Shown here: piece by piece, positions 20,796-29,389 of the stretch
Layout of the letters: each line of letters begins with the position of its first letter
Position numbering within the stretch: position 1 is the first letter of the stretch
Assembly (NCBI RefSeq): GCF_040187885.1
Contig: NZ_JBDPLH010000018.1
Coordinates: 1-42,299, forward strand
Length of the DNA stretch: 42,299 nt
Source of the DNA: Roseateles_E cavernae
GTDB lineage: Bacteria; Pseudomonadota; Gammaproteobacteria; Burkholderiales; Burkholderiaceae_C
Direction: 5' to 3'
Program-made: the position numbers and the translations under genes
The notes under the pieces: model-generated
Told to the model about the DNA's origin: nothing
The model's database searches: none
The model's input: the letters and a program-made list of their open reading frames with translations, nothing else

Positions 20796-23066
20796 TCAGG
20801 GCTTGATCCGCCAGGCCCGCAGCACCGAGGGCGAGCGTTTGAGGGTGCGCAGCACATCGGCCAGATGCAGGCGGTCACGCACGCTCAGCAGCAAGCTCAT
20901 CTCGGCGGTCTCGCGCGCCTGCGATTCGTCGCTCATCGAGATGTGGGTGATGTCGGCCTCGGCGCTGCTGACGGCCTGGGCCACCTGGGCCAGTACGCCC
21001 TTGCCATTGTTCAGCAGCACGGCCACGCCGGCCTCGAAGGAGCGGGTCAGCTCGTCGGCCCAGTTGACCGCGATCCAGTGCTCGGCATCGCGCTGGAACA
21101 GGCGGCGACCGACCTGGCATTCGGCCGTGTGCACCATCAGGCCTTCGCCACGGCCCAGATAGCCCTTGATCTCGTCGCCAGGGATCGGTCGGCAGCAGGG
21201 GGCCAGACGCACCGAGGCGCCTTCGCTGCCGTCCAGCGTGACCTGACCCTGGGCCGGCGCATCATCGTTGGCAAAGCGGCCCATCGACAGCATCACCGCA
21301 TCCGGCCGCTGGCCCTGTTCGGCCAGCATGCGGGCCAGTTTCTTGGCGACGATGGTGGCGATCTTGCGGCCCAGGCCGACCTCGACCAGCAGCTCGTCGA
21401 CATGGCGGTTGCCGGCCCAGCGGGCCAGCTGCTGCCAGAGCTGGGCGGCCTCGTTGTCCTCGTCATCCAGGCTGGGCAGGGCCAGACCCTCGGCGCGCAG
21501 GGCCTGGGCCAGCATCTTCTCGCCCAGCTCGCGCGATTCGTCCTGCTCCAGGTTCTTCAGGAAATGGCGGATCTTCGAGCGCGCCCGGCCGGTGCGCACA
21601 AAGCTCAGCCAGGCCGGATTGGGGCGGGCACCGGCGGCGGTGACGATCTCGATCACATCGCCGCTGCGCAGCTCGGTGCGCAGCGGCACCGGCTCGCCGT
21701 TGATCTGGGCGGCCACGCAGTGGTCACCGACATCGGAGTGGATCGCATAGGCGAAATCCACCGGCGTCGCGCCCTTGGGCAGGGCCATGATCTTGGACTT
21801 GGGCGTGAAGACATAGACCGCATCGGGGAACAGGTCGATCTTGACGTGCTCGAGAAACTCGTTGGCGTCGCGCGTCTCGTCCTGGATGTCGATCAGCGAC
21901 TGCAGCCAGTGCGCGCCCAGCTGCTGGGCGGCCTGGGCATCGCTGCGGCTCTTGTACATCCAATGCGCGGCCACGCCCTTCTCGGCGACCAGATGCATGG
22001 CCTCGGTGCGCACCTGGAACTCCACCGGCGTACCCAGCGGACTCACCAGCGTGGTGTGCAGCGACTGGTAGCCATTGGGCTTCGGGATCGCGATGTAGTC
22101 CTTGAAGCGGCCGGGCTGGGGCTTGTAGAGCTGGTGCAGCACGCCCAGGCTCAGGTAACAGGTCGGCAGCTCGTCGACGACGATGCGGAAGCCGAAGATG
22201 TCGCTGACCTGGGCAAAGCTCAGGTGTTTGTCCTTCATCTTCTTGTAGATCGAGAACAGGGTCTTCTCGCGGCCCTGGATCTCGACCTTGATGCCGGCCT
22301 CGGCGAAGGACTTGACGACATCGCGCTCGATGCGCGAGACCAGATCGCGTCGATTGCCGCGCGCCTTGCCGATGGCCTTGGACAGCGCGGCATGGCGCCA
22401 GGGGTTGATGAAGCTGAAGGAGAGCTCCTGCAGCTCGCGGTAGATCTGGTTCAGGCCCAGGCGATGGGCGATCGGGGCATAGATGTCCAGCGTCTCGCGG
22501 GCGATGCGGCGACGCTTGTCGGGTGCCATCGCCTGCATCGTGCGCATATTGTGCAGACGGTCGGCCAGCTTGATCAGGATGACCCGCACATCGCGCGCCA
22601 TCGCCAGCAGCATCTTGCGAAAGCTCTCGGCCTGCGACTCTTCCTTGGTCGAGAACTGCAGCTTGTCCAGCTTGGTCAGACCGTCGACCAGCTCGGCGGT
22701 CGGGGCCTCGAAGCGCTCGATCAGCTCGGTCTTGGTGATGCCGCAATCCTCCATCGCGTCGTGCATCAGCGCGGCCATGATGGCCTGGGCATCGAGCCGC
22801 CATTCGGCACAGATGCCGGCCACCGCGATCGGATGGGTGATGTAGGGCTCGCCGCTGGCCCGAAACTGGCCCAGATGGGCCTCGTCGGCGAATTTATAGG
22901 CCTCGCGGATGCGCTTGATGTCCGATTTCGGCAGATAGGCGAGGCGATGCACCAGCGCGTCAAACGACGCCGCCTCGGCCTCGGTCGGCTCGGGTGCGGG
23001 GCGTAGGCCTGACAAGCCGGTGAGGGCGGCGGGCAGGCGAGCGACGGCGAATGATCTGAAACCCAT
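20796..23066 (-). CDS. spoT: Bifunctional (p)ppGpp synthetase/hydrolase
   Basis: A 756-residue RSH protein. The hydrolase HD domain comes first, with His64, His78 and the HDAMED motif (about 102-107) intact. The synthetase domain follows with FKDYIAIPKPNGYQSLHT (about 315-335), then the TGS domain (FTPKSKIMALPKGATPVDFA), a helical region and a C-terminal ACT domain (about 680-756). Both active sites look complete, so it can make and destroy the alarmone. In related bacteria it follows rpoZ directly; here a VOC-tetR pair lies between them. Confidence 0.95.
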   Translation of the reverse strand: MGFRSFAVARLPAALTGLSGLRPAPEPTEAEAASFDALVHRLAYLPKSDIKRIREAYKFADEAHLGQFRASGEPYITHPIAVAGICAEWRLDAQAIMAALMHDAMEDCGITKTELIERFEAPTAELVDGLTKLDKLQFSTKEESQAESFRKMLLAMARDVRVILIKLADRLHNMRTMQAMAPDKRRRIARETLDIYAPIAHRLGLNQIYRELQELSFSFINPWRHAALSKAIGKARGNRRDLVSRIERDVVKSFAEAGIKVEIQGREKTLFSIYKKMKDKHLSFAQVSDIFGFRIVVDELPTCYLSLGVLHQLYKPQPGRFKDYIAIPKPNGYQSLHTTLVSPLGTPVEFQVRTEAMHLVAEKGVAAHWMYKSRSDAQAAQQLGAHWLQSLIDIQDETRDANEFLEHVKIDLFPDAVYVFTPKSKIMALPKGATPVDFAYAIHSDVGDHCVAAQINGEPVPLRTELRSGDVIEIVTAAGARPNPAWLSFVRTGRARSKIRHFLKNLEQDESRELGEKMLAQALRAEGLALPSLDDEDNEAAQLWQQLARWAGNRHVDELLVEVGLGRKIATIVAKKLARMLAEQGQRPDAVMLSMGRFANDDAPAQGQVTLDGSEGASVRLAPCCRPIPGDEIKGYLGRGEGLMVHTAECQVGRRLFQRDAEHWIAVNWADELTRSFEAGVAVLLNNGKGVLAQVAQAVSSAEADITHISMSDESQARETAEMSLLLSVRDRLHLADVLRTLKRSPSVLRAWRIKP

Positions 23067-23135
23067 GCCCCGAATTTAACGCAAGGCCGCCAGGCTCTCG
23101 GCCAGCAGGGCCGGATATGGGCTTCAGCCGGCGTC

Positions 23136-23555
23136 TCATTGCATGAACGGGTCCCAGAAACCGGCGGCAGGCTCGACCTGCTCGCAGATGTCCAGCGCCA
23201 GGCCGGCAGGGTCCAGGCATTGGAAACGGATCTGGCCCCAGGGTTCGCGCCGCGCCTCGTAGCTGATCGTGACGCCGGCCGCGCGCAACTCGGCCTGGGC
23301 CGCCATCGCATCGGCCACCTGCAGGGTCAGCAGCAGGCCCCGACCGCTGAACAACTCGGGCCCGGGCGGCATCGACGGGTGGTCGGCGCTCATGAAGGCC
23401 AGCGTGATGGCATGGCCCGATGCGGCGGGGCGCTGCACCATCACGAACCAGGTGGACGAGAACACCGTCTCGAAGCCGAAATAGCGCTGATAGAACTCGG
23501 CGCAGCCGTGCAGCTGGCTGGTCGTGACGAGGGGGTAGTGATCCAGAATCTGCAT
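23136..23555 (-). CDS. VOC/glyoxalase-like protein
   Basis: A 139-residue protein using the ATG at 23555, which has a GGTGGAAG ribosome site. It has two beta-alpha-beta-beta-beta halves: the first with YQRYFGFETV, the second with ELRAAGVTISYEARREPWGQ and FQCLDPAGLALDICE, the latter holding the family's metal-binding Glu. Likely a dioxygenase-, lyase- or antibiotic-binding-type VOC protein. Divergent from the TetR gene with shared operators, so probably its target. Confidence 0.82.
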   Translation of the reverse strand: MQILDHYPLVTTSQLHGCAEFYQRYFGFETVFSSTWFVMVQRPAASGHAITLAFMSADHPSMPPGPELFSGRGLLLTLQVADAMAAQAELRAAGVTISYEARREPWGQIRFQCLDPAGLALDICEQVEPAAGFWDPFMQ

Positions 23556-23582
23556 GGCTTCCACCTGTTTTAAATGCATACT

Positions 23583-23625
23583 GTCTGTATGTGAATTGAC
23601 TTTAAAATACAGACAGTCTGTATGT
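23583..23625. promoter_or_regulatory. TetR operator region
   Basis: A palindrome ATACAGACAGTCTGTAT (23607-23623, one central base) and another half-site GTCTGTATGT (23583-23592, repeated at 23616-23625) lie between the divergent VOC and TetR genes. The second site runs into the annotated TetR start, as expected for autoregulation. Confidence 0.8.
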
Positions 23626-24296
23626 CAACGGTGATGCCGAAGAAAAATACCACCCCCGCCCCGACCCCGGAGCCCGCGGCATCGGCCGCCTCCTTGGGAA
23701 AAAAGGCCCAGCAGGCGGCGGATTCGCGCGCGCGCCTGATTGCGCAGGCGCGCGCGCTGTTCCAGACCCAGGGCTATGCCGCGACCTCGACCGAGACCCT
23801 GCTGGCCGCCACCGGGCTGACGCGCGGCGCGCTCTATCACCACTTCCGCGACAAGAAGGATTTGTTCCAGGCGGTCTGTGAGCAGATGCATGGCGAACTG
23901 GCCCAGGCCATCGAGGCGGCAACGGTCGATGTGGCCGACGACAGCGAGGGCCTGCGCCTGGGCTCGCTGGCCTGGATGGCCGCCGTTGGTGAGCCGGGGC
24001 GCTGCCGGGTGCTGCTGATCGATGCACCGGCGGTGCTGGGCGATGCGCAGTGGCAAGCGCTGGATGCGCGCCATGGCTATGCAGCGCTGCAGCAGGGGCT
24101 GCGCGAGATGCGTCAGGCGCATACGGCGGCCGGCCTGCTGCAGTCCGACGCGCTGGCGGCGGCGCTCAACGGCGCGATGAATCAGCTGGCGCGCTGGAGC
24201 GCTGAGCAGGGGACCGAGGCGGCGCGGCAGGAGGCGGTCCGGGTGGTTGAGCAATTGCTGGCGGTGGCCACCCAGAAACAAGAAAAGGCGCCCTGA
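23622..24296 (+). CDS. TetR-family repressor
   Basis: A 224-residue protein. After a low-complexity Ala/Pro N-terminus (residues about 1-30), the helix-turn-helix has TSTETLLAATGLTRGALYHHFRDKKDLF (about 55-82), typical of TetR. The C-terminal ligand-binding part resembles TetR_C members with RCRVLLIDAPAVLG. The ATG at 23622 lies in the operator; the in-frame ATG at 23634 is an alternative start. It probably represses itself and the VOC gene, released by an unknown small molecule. Ends within a bidirectional terminator. Confidence 0.88.
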   Translation: MSTVMPKKNTTPAPTPEPAASAASLGKKAQQAADSRARLIAQARALFQTQGYAATSTETLLAATGLTRGALYHHFRDKKDLFQAVCEQMHGELAQAIEAATVDVADDSEGLRLGSLAWMAAVGEPGRCRVLLIDAPAVLGDAQWQALDARHGYAALQQGLREMRQAHTAAGLLQSDALAAALNGAMNQLARWSAEQGTEAARQEAVRVVEQLLAVATQKQEKAP

Positions 24297-24307
24297 GGCG
24301 CCTTTTT
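24285..24307. terminator. Bidirectional terminator between tetR and rpoZ
   Basis: AGGCGCC and GGCGCCT form a 7-bp stem with TTTTT after it on the + strand and an A-run before it, so it also ends transcripts from rpoZ on the other strand. It overlaps the tetR stop codon. Confidence 0.85.
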
Positions 24308-24327
24308 GCGGGTGCAGCGAGGGCTGC

Positions 24328-24531
24328 TTAGACCGGCACCTTGCGCAGCATCTCGATGCCCACTTCGCCGGCGGCGATCTCGCGCAGCGCGGTCACGCCG
24401 GGCTTGTTCTTGCTCTCGATCTTGGGCGTGTGGCCCTGGCTCAGCATGCGGGCGCGATAGGTTGCGGCAAGCACCAACTGGAAGCGGTTCGGGATCTTGG
24501 TCAGACAGTCTTCGACAGTGATGCGGGCCAT
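24328..24531 (-). CDS. rpoZ: RNA polymerase omega subunit
   Basis: A 67-residue protein starting MARITVEDCLTKIPNRFQLV, the conserved omega N-terminus, with ALREIAAGEVG at 48-58. Omega stabilises the beta' subunit of RNA polymerase and takes part in ppGpp binding. It follows gmk in the common yicC-gmk-rpoZ order. Confidence 0.96.
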   Translation of the reverse strand: MARITVEDCLTKIPNRFQLVLAATYRARMLSQGHTPKIESKNKPGVTALREIAAGEVGIEMLRKVPV

Positions 24532-24552
24532 TTTGTTTCCAGTACGGGTGGT

Positions 24553-25191
24553 TCAGGGAAGATCAAGAGCGCGGAAGACGGCGGAGCGATTCCGGCGCTG
24601 AGCCGCGTATTTTAACCTTTGTGCGTGGACGATCGCTTTCAGGTCGAAAACAGCGGTATCAAACACCGCATTGACGACGACGAAATCGAAGCGGTGCGCC
24701 TGCGCGACCTCGATGCGCGCATTGGCCATGCGCCGCTCGATCACGGCGGCCTCGGTGTCGCCGCGGCGATTCAGGCGCTGCTGCAGCTCCTCCCAGGAGG
24801 GCGGCAGGATGAAGACCAGCACCGCATAGGGGAACAACTGCTTGATCTGCAGCGCACCCTGGAAGTCGATCTCCAGCACCACATCGTCGCCGGCCGCCAT
24901 GCGTGCCTCGATCGCCGCGCGCGAGGTGCCGTAGAGATTGCCGTGCACCTCGGCCCACTCGAAGAAGTCGCCATGCTCGACCTTGGCGCGGAACTCCTCG
25001 GGCGTGATGAACCAGTACTCGCGGCCGTGCTGCTCCTGACCGCGCGGCGCGCGCGAGGTGTGCGAGACCGACACCGCCAGCTTGGCATCGAGTTCAAGCA
25101 AGGCCTTGACCAGGCTGGATTTGCCGGCACCGCTGGGGGCGGCGACGACGAAGAGATTGCCGGGGTATTCCATATCAGCCTGCTTATTCAA
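24553..25191 (-). CDS. gmk: Guanylate kinase
   Basis: A 212-residue protein. The P-loop is APSGAGKSS (residues about 18-26). GMP-binding motifs SHTSRAPRG and GREYWFI follow, and the lid contains RLNRRGDTEAAVIERRM. It converts GMP to GDP with ATP. It overlaps yicC by 8 nt and shares its operon. Confidence 0.96.
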   Translation of the reverse strand: MNKQADMEYPGNLFVVAAPSGAGKSSLVKALLELDAKLAVSVSHTSRAPRGQEQHGREYWFITPEEFRAKVEHGDFFEWAEVHGNLYGTSRAAIEARMAAGDDVVLEIDFQGALQIKQLFPYAVLVFILPPSWEELQQRLNRRGDTEAAVIERRMANARIEVAQAHRFDFVVVNAVFDTAVFDLKAIVHAQRLKYAAQRRNRSAVFRALDLP

Positions 25192-26095
25192 TGTTTTGGA
25201 CCTGCTCGCGCATCTGCTCGATCGCCACCTTCATCTCGACCGAGACATTGGTCAGCTCCAGCGCGGCGGACTTTGAGCCCAGCGTATTGGCTTCGCGGTG
25301 TAACTCCTGTATCAGGAAGTCAAGCCGCTTGCCGATCTCGCCGCCTTTTTTCAGCAGCCGTGCGATCTCTTCCAGGTGGGCGCGCAAGCGGGCCAGCTCC
25401 TCGGCCACGTCGATGCGGATCGCATAGGCGGCCGCCTCGTTGAGGGCGCGCTCGCGCAGCGCATCCTCGGGAATGCTCTGGCCCGCGCCGGTCGCGACCA
25501 GGGCTTCCTGCCAGCGCTCCAGAAAGCGCTGCTGCTGGCGCTGCACGACGGCCGGCACCAGCGGCTCGGCCTGGGTGGCCAGTTCGCGCAGCCGGCCGAT
25601 GCGCTCCATCAGGATGGCGACCAGCTTCTCGCCCTCGCGCTCGCGCGCCTCGGCAAGACCTGACACGCAGCGGCGTGCGGCCTCCAAGGTGGCTTCGTCC
25701 AGTTTTTCGGTGACGCCGCCGCCCTTGCACCATTGCATGATCTCGTGCACCGACAGTCCCTGGGCCTTGGGCAGCCAGCCCTGCACGGTGGACTCCAGGC
25801 GGGCCAGCCGGTTGAGCTGCTCGGGCTGGGGCTGGGGCCAGGTGTTGTCACCCTCGCGCTGGGTGTTGATGCGCATCTCGACCTTGCCGCGCTTCAAGCC
25901 GGCGGTCAGCAGCTCGCGCAGCGCCGGTTCCAGGCCGCGCAAATCCTCGGGCATCCGGAAGCCAAGGTCGAGAAAACGCCCATTGACCGATCGGAGTTCA
26001 ACCGTCACGCTCGCGCCGGTTTGAGTGCCGGTTTCACTATGGGAAGAGGGCTGCGAGCTGGCGCTGGCATAACCCGTCATGCTGTAGACTGGCAT
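25184..26095 (-). CDS. yicC: YicC-family endoribonuclease
   Basis: A 303-residue protein with the family's N-terminus (MPVYSMTGYASA, then VELRSVNGRFLD) and C-terminal DUF1732 part (GKRLDFLIQELHREANTLGSK). YicC proteins are RNases reported to act on small RNAs and mRNA. First gene of yicC-gmk-rpoZ, divergent from the kinase gene with 32 bp between. Confidence 0.93.
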   Translation of the reverse strand: MPVYSMTGYASASSQPSSHSETGTQTGASVTVELRSVNGRFLDLGFRMPEDLRGLEPALRELLTAGLKRGKVEMRINTQREGDNTWPQPQPEQLNRLARLESTVQGWLPKAQGLSVHEIMQWCKGGGVTEKLDEATLEAARRCVSGLAEAREREGEKLVAILMERIGRLRELATQAEPLVPAVVQRQQQRFLERWQEALVATGAGQSIPEDALRERALNEAAAYAIRIDVAEELARLRAHLEEIARLLKKGGEIGKRLDFLIQELHREANTLGSKSAALELTNVSVEMKVAIEQMREQVQNIE

Positions 26096-26127
26096 CTCGC
26101 AATCGGTGTAGCAATCAAAACGCGATT

Positions 26128-27096
26128 ATGTCAAAGCCGAAACCGGCGCCCTTGCCTGCGGGTACGGTGGTAGGGGGCTACCAGATCATCAAGAAGCTGG
26201 CAGCAGGCGGATTCGGTGTTGTCTATCTGGCCGAAGACCCCGAGCACCACCTCGTTGCCCTGAAGGAATACCTGCCTTCCAGCCTGGCCGAGCGCTCGCC
26301 CGGAGAGCTGACGCCGCGCGTCAAGCCCGAGAAGCAGCCGCTGTACCGGCTCGGCTTGCGCAGCTTCTTCGAGGAGGGCCGTTCGCTGGCGCAGATCTCG
26401 CATCCCAGCGTGGTCTCGGTGCTGAACTTCCTGCGCGAGAACGAAACCGTCTACATGGTGATGAACTATCTGCAGGGTGACACCTTGCAGGACTTCATCG
26501 TCACCGCCCGCGACCTCAAGCGCGACAAGGTGTTTCGCGAGTCGACGATACGCAGCCTCTACGACGAGATCCTGCGCGGCCTGCGCATCGTCCACCAGCA
26601 CAAGATGCTGCACCTGGACATCAAGCCGGCCAATATCTTCATCACCAACGACAACAAGGCCGTGCTCTTGGACTTCGGCGCTGCGCGCGAGGTGCTGAGC
26701 AAGGAAGGCAATTTCATCCGGCCCATGTACACGCCCGGCTTCGCCGCGCCCGAGATGTACCGCCGCGATGGCTCCTTGGGCCCGTGGACCGATATCTACG
26801 CGATCGGTGCCTGCATCTACGCCGGCATGCAGGGCTATCCGCCCAACGATGCGCCGCAGCGCCTGGAGAAGGACCGGCTGGCGCTGAGCCTGTCGCGTCT
26901 GCGCAATGTCTATTCCGACAACCTGATCGAGGTGACGGAGTGGTGCATGTCGCTGGATCCCTTGTCGCGGCCGCAAAGCGTGTTCGCGCTGCAAAAGGAA
27001 CTGGCCCGAGAGACCGAGCGGCGCTACACCAAGCTGAGCTTCAGCGAGCGCCTGAAGCTGCAGCTCGAGAATCTCAAGACCGGGGCAAAAGCGTGA
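26128..27096 (+). CDS. Eukaryotic-type Ser/Thr protein kinase
   Basis: A 322-residue soluble kinase with all key motifs: glycine loop AAGGFGVVYLA (about 26-36), VALKEYL Lys, catalytic HLDIKPANI (about 168-176), DFGAAR, a TPGFAAPE activation segment and a helical C-lobe. No membrane or sensor domain follows; it ends in a basic tail. It overlaps the PP2C gene at GTGA, so the two should be co-translated and act on shared substrates. Confidence 0.93.
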   Translation: MSKPKPAPLPAGTVVGGYQIIKKLAAGGFGVVYLAEDPEHHLVALKEYLPSSLAERSPGELTPRVKPEKQPLYRLGLRSFFEEGRSLAQISHPSVVSVLNFLRENETVYMVMNYLQGDTLQDFIVTARDLKRDKVFRESTIRSLYDEILRGLRIVHQHKMLHLDIKPANIFITNDNKAVLLDFGAAREVLSKEGNFIRPMYTPGFAAPEMYRRDGSLGPWTDIYAIGACIYAGMQGYPPNDAPQRLEKDRLALSLSRLRNVYSDNLIEVTEWCMSLDPLSRPQSVFALQKELARETERRYTKLSFSERLKLQLENLKTGAKA

Positions 27097-28025
27097 AATT
27101 CGGCATCTACCAGGTCAGCCGACGCGGTGGCCGGGAGAAGAACGAAGACCGCATGGGCTACTGCTACACCCGGGAGGCCGGGCTGTTCGCGCTGGCCGAC
27201 GGCATGGGGGGGCACCCCGAGGGCGAGGTGGCCGCGCAGATCACCTTGCAGACCCTGGCGGCGATGTTCCAGCGCGATGCCAAACCGACCCTGGCCGACC
27301 CGGCGCGCTTTCTGGAAGATGCGGTGCTGATCGCGCACCAGACCCTGCTGCGCTATGGCGCCGACAAGAATCTGGGCGACACGCCGCGCACCACCGTGGT
27401 CGCCTGCGTGCTGCAGGGCGGCTATGTGTTCTGGGCGCATTGCGGCGACTCGCGGCTCTATATGGTGCGCGCCGGTCATCTGATCGCCCGCACCCGCGAT
27501 CACTCCTATTCCGAGCTGCAGGAGGCGCTGGGCCGCAGCGCGAGCGGGGCCGAGCGCTTCAATCGCAATGTGCTGTTTACCTGCCTGGGCAGCCCGGGCA
27601 AGCCGATGGTGGACATCAGCGGGCCGCTGGCACTGGAGCCGGGGGATAGGCTGCTGCTGTGCTCCGACGGTCTGTGGGGCACGGTGGGCGACCCGGAGCT
27701 GGTGACGCAGCTGGCCGCACTGCCGATTGCCGATGCGGTGCCGGAGCTGGTCGAGCAGGCGCTGCGCAATGGCGGGCCGCGCTGCGACAATGTCACCGCG
27801 CTGGCCGTCGAGTGGGAGGGCGAGGATGAGCCCGAGGGCGCCATCTCCACCCAGGACCTCGGCGACGAGGGCTTCGCCTCGACGATACAGGCCGCGGCCG
27901 CCGCCATCCAGGCGCAGGAGCGCAAGCACGGCGAGCTGGACGAGGCCGAGATCGACCGATCGGTGCGCGAGATCAACGAGGCCATTGCCCAGGCCCGGCA
28001 GCGCAGCGCCTCCAAGCAAAAGTAG
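27093..28025 (+). CDS. PP2C-family protein phosphatase
   Basis: A 310-residue protein starting at GTG 27093 (GTGA overlap with the kinase stop). Metal-site motifs are present: REKNEDRMGY, ALADGMGGHPEGE, HCGDSRLY, LLCSDGLWGTV and CDNVTALAV. About 60 residues after the catalytic domain form a charged helical tail (rich in Glu, Ala, Gln) beyond the usual family end. It probably reverses the kinase next to it. Confidence 0.93.
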   Translation: MKFGIYQVSRRGGREKNEDRMGYCYTREAGLFALADGMGGHPEGEVAAQITLQTLAAMFQRDAKPTLADPARFLEDAVLIAHQTLLRYGADKNLGDTPRTTVVACVLQGGYVFWAHCGDSRLYMVRAGHLIARTRDHSYSELQEALGRSASGAERFNRNVLFTCLGSPGKPMVDISGPLALEPGDRLLLCSDGLWGTVGDPELVTQLAALPIADAVPELVEQALRNGGPRCDNVTALAVEWEGEDEPEGAISTQDLGDEGFASTIQAAAAAIQAQERKHGELDEAEIDRSVREINEAIAQARQRSASKQK

Positions 28026-28042
28026 AACCTGAAGGATTTTCG

Positions 28043-28780
28043 ATGAGCAAGATCAATGACGCGCCGCGTTCCGCCGGACGCGCGGCCGACGCGCTGCGCC
28101 CGGTGCGCCTGACGCGCCACTACACCCGCTATGCCGAGGGCTCGGTGCTGGTCGAGTTCGGCGAGACCAAGGTGCTGTGCACCGCCTCGGTCGAGGAAAA
28201 AGTGCCGCCGCACAAGCGCGGCTCCGGCGAGGGCTGGGTCACGGCCGAGTACGGCATGCTGCCGCGCGCCACCCATACCCGTGGCGACCGCGAGGCCGCA
28301 CGCGGCAAGCAAAGCGGCCGCACCCAGGAGATCCAGCGCCTGATCGGCCGCTCGCTGCGCTGCGTGTTCGACCTGAAGCAGCTGGGCGAGCGCACCATCT
28401 CGCTGGACTGCGATGTGATCCAGGCCGATGGCGGCACCCGCACGGCCGCGATCACCGGCGCCTATGTGGCCGCCCATGACGCGGTCAGCTGGCTGATCGC
28501 CCAGGGCAAGATCAGCGCCTCGCCGATCAAGGATGCGGTGGCGGCGATCTCGGTGGGCATGCTGGAGGGCCGGCCGCTGCTGGACCTCGAGTACACCGAG
28601 GATTCGAGCTGCGATACCGATATGAATGTCGTGATGACCGGAGCCGGCGGCTTTGTCGAGCTGCAGGGCACGGCCGAGGGCGTGGCCTTCACCCGCGCCG
28701 AGATGAATGCCTTGCTCGACCTGGCCGAGAAGGGCATCCGCGAGCTGCTGGCCGCGCAGAAGGCGGCGCTGTCGGCATGA
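28043..28780 (+). CDS. rph: Ribonuclease PH
   Basis: A 245-residue phosphorolytic exoribonuclease with GWVTAEYGMLPRATHTR, the Arg-rich substrate region, and the metal-binding segment containing EDSSCDTDMNVVMTG. It trims tRNA 3' ends using phosphate. Overlaps rdgB at ATGA. Confidence 0.96.
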   Translation: MSKINDAPRSAGRAADALRPVRLTRHYTRYAEGSVLVEFGETKVLCTASVEEKVPPHKRGSGEGWVTAEYGMLPRATHTRGDREAARGKQSGRTQEIQRLIGRSLRCVFDLKQLGERTISLDCDVIQADGGTRTAAITGAYVAAHDAVSWLIAQGKISASPIKDAVAAISVGMLEGRPLLDLEYTEDSSCDTDMNVVMTGAGGFVELQGTAEGVAFTRAEMNALLDLAEKGIRELLAAQKAALSA

Positions 28781-29385
28781 AGACGATCGTGCTGGCGTCC
28801 AATAACGCCAAGAAGCTCGCCGAGCTGCAGGCGCTGTTCTCCCCGCTGGGCGTCGAACTCGTCACGCAGGGCAGCCTCGGCATCCCCGAGGCCGAGGAGC
28901 CCTTCGACAGCTTTGTCGAAAATGCGCTGACCAAGGCCCGCCACGCGGCCCAGCTCAGCGGCCTGCCGGCGCTGGCCGACGATTCGGGCCTGGCGGTCGA
29001 GGCCCTGGGCGGCGCACCGGGCGTGCTGTCGGCCCGCTATGCGACGCTGTTCGGACGACCCAAGAGCGATGCCGAGAACAACGCCGTGCTGCTGGAGCAG
29101 CTGGCCGGCGTCGAGCAGCGCGCGGCCCGCTTTGTCTGCGCGCTGGTGGCGGTGCGCTCGGCGCAGGACCCCGAGCCGCTGATCGCGATGGGGCGCTGGC
29201 AGGGTCAGGTCTTGCCGGCGCTGAGCGGCGAGGGCGGTTTCGGCTACGACCCGCTGCTCTTCATCCCCTCGCTGGGCCGCAGCGTCGCGCAGCTCAGCGC
29301 GGCGGAGAAGAATGCGCTGAGCCACCGGGCCCTGGCCGCCGCCGATCTGGCGACGCAGATGCGCGAGACCTGGCACCTGGGCTGA
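28777..29385 (+). CDS. rdgB: XTP/dITP pyrophosphatase
   Basis: A 202-residue Ham1-family protein: LASNNAKKLAELQALF at the start, catalytic ADDSGLAVEALGGAPGVLS at about 68-86, and GFGYDPLLFIP. It hydrolyses non-canonical purine nucleoside triphosphates to protect DNA and RNA. Part of rph-rdgB-hemW, 4 nt before hemW. Confidence 0.96.
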   Translation: MKTIVLASNNAKKLAELQALFSPLGVELVTQGSLGIPEAEEPFDSFVENALTKARHAAQLSGLPALADDSGLAVEALGGAPGVLSARYATLFGRPKSDAENNAVLLEQLAGVEQRAARFVCALVAVRSAQDPEPLIAMGRWQGQVLPALSGEGGFGYDPLLFIPSLGRSVAQLSAAEKNALSHRALAAADLATQMRETWHLG

Positions 29386-29389
29386 CGCG

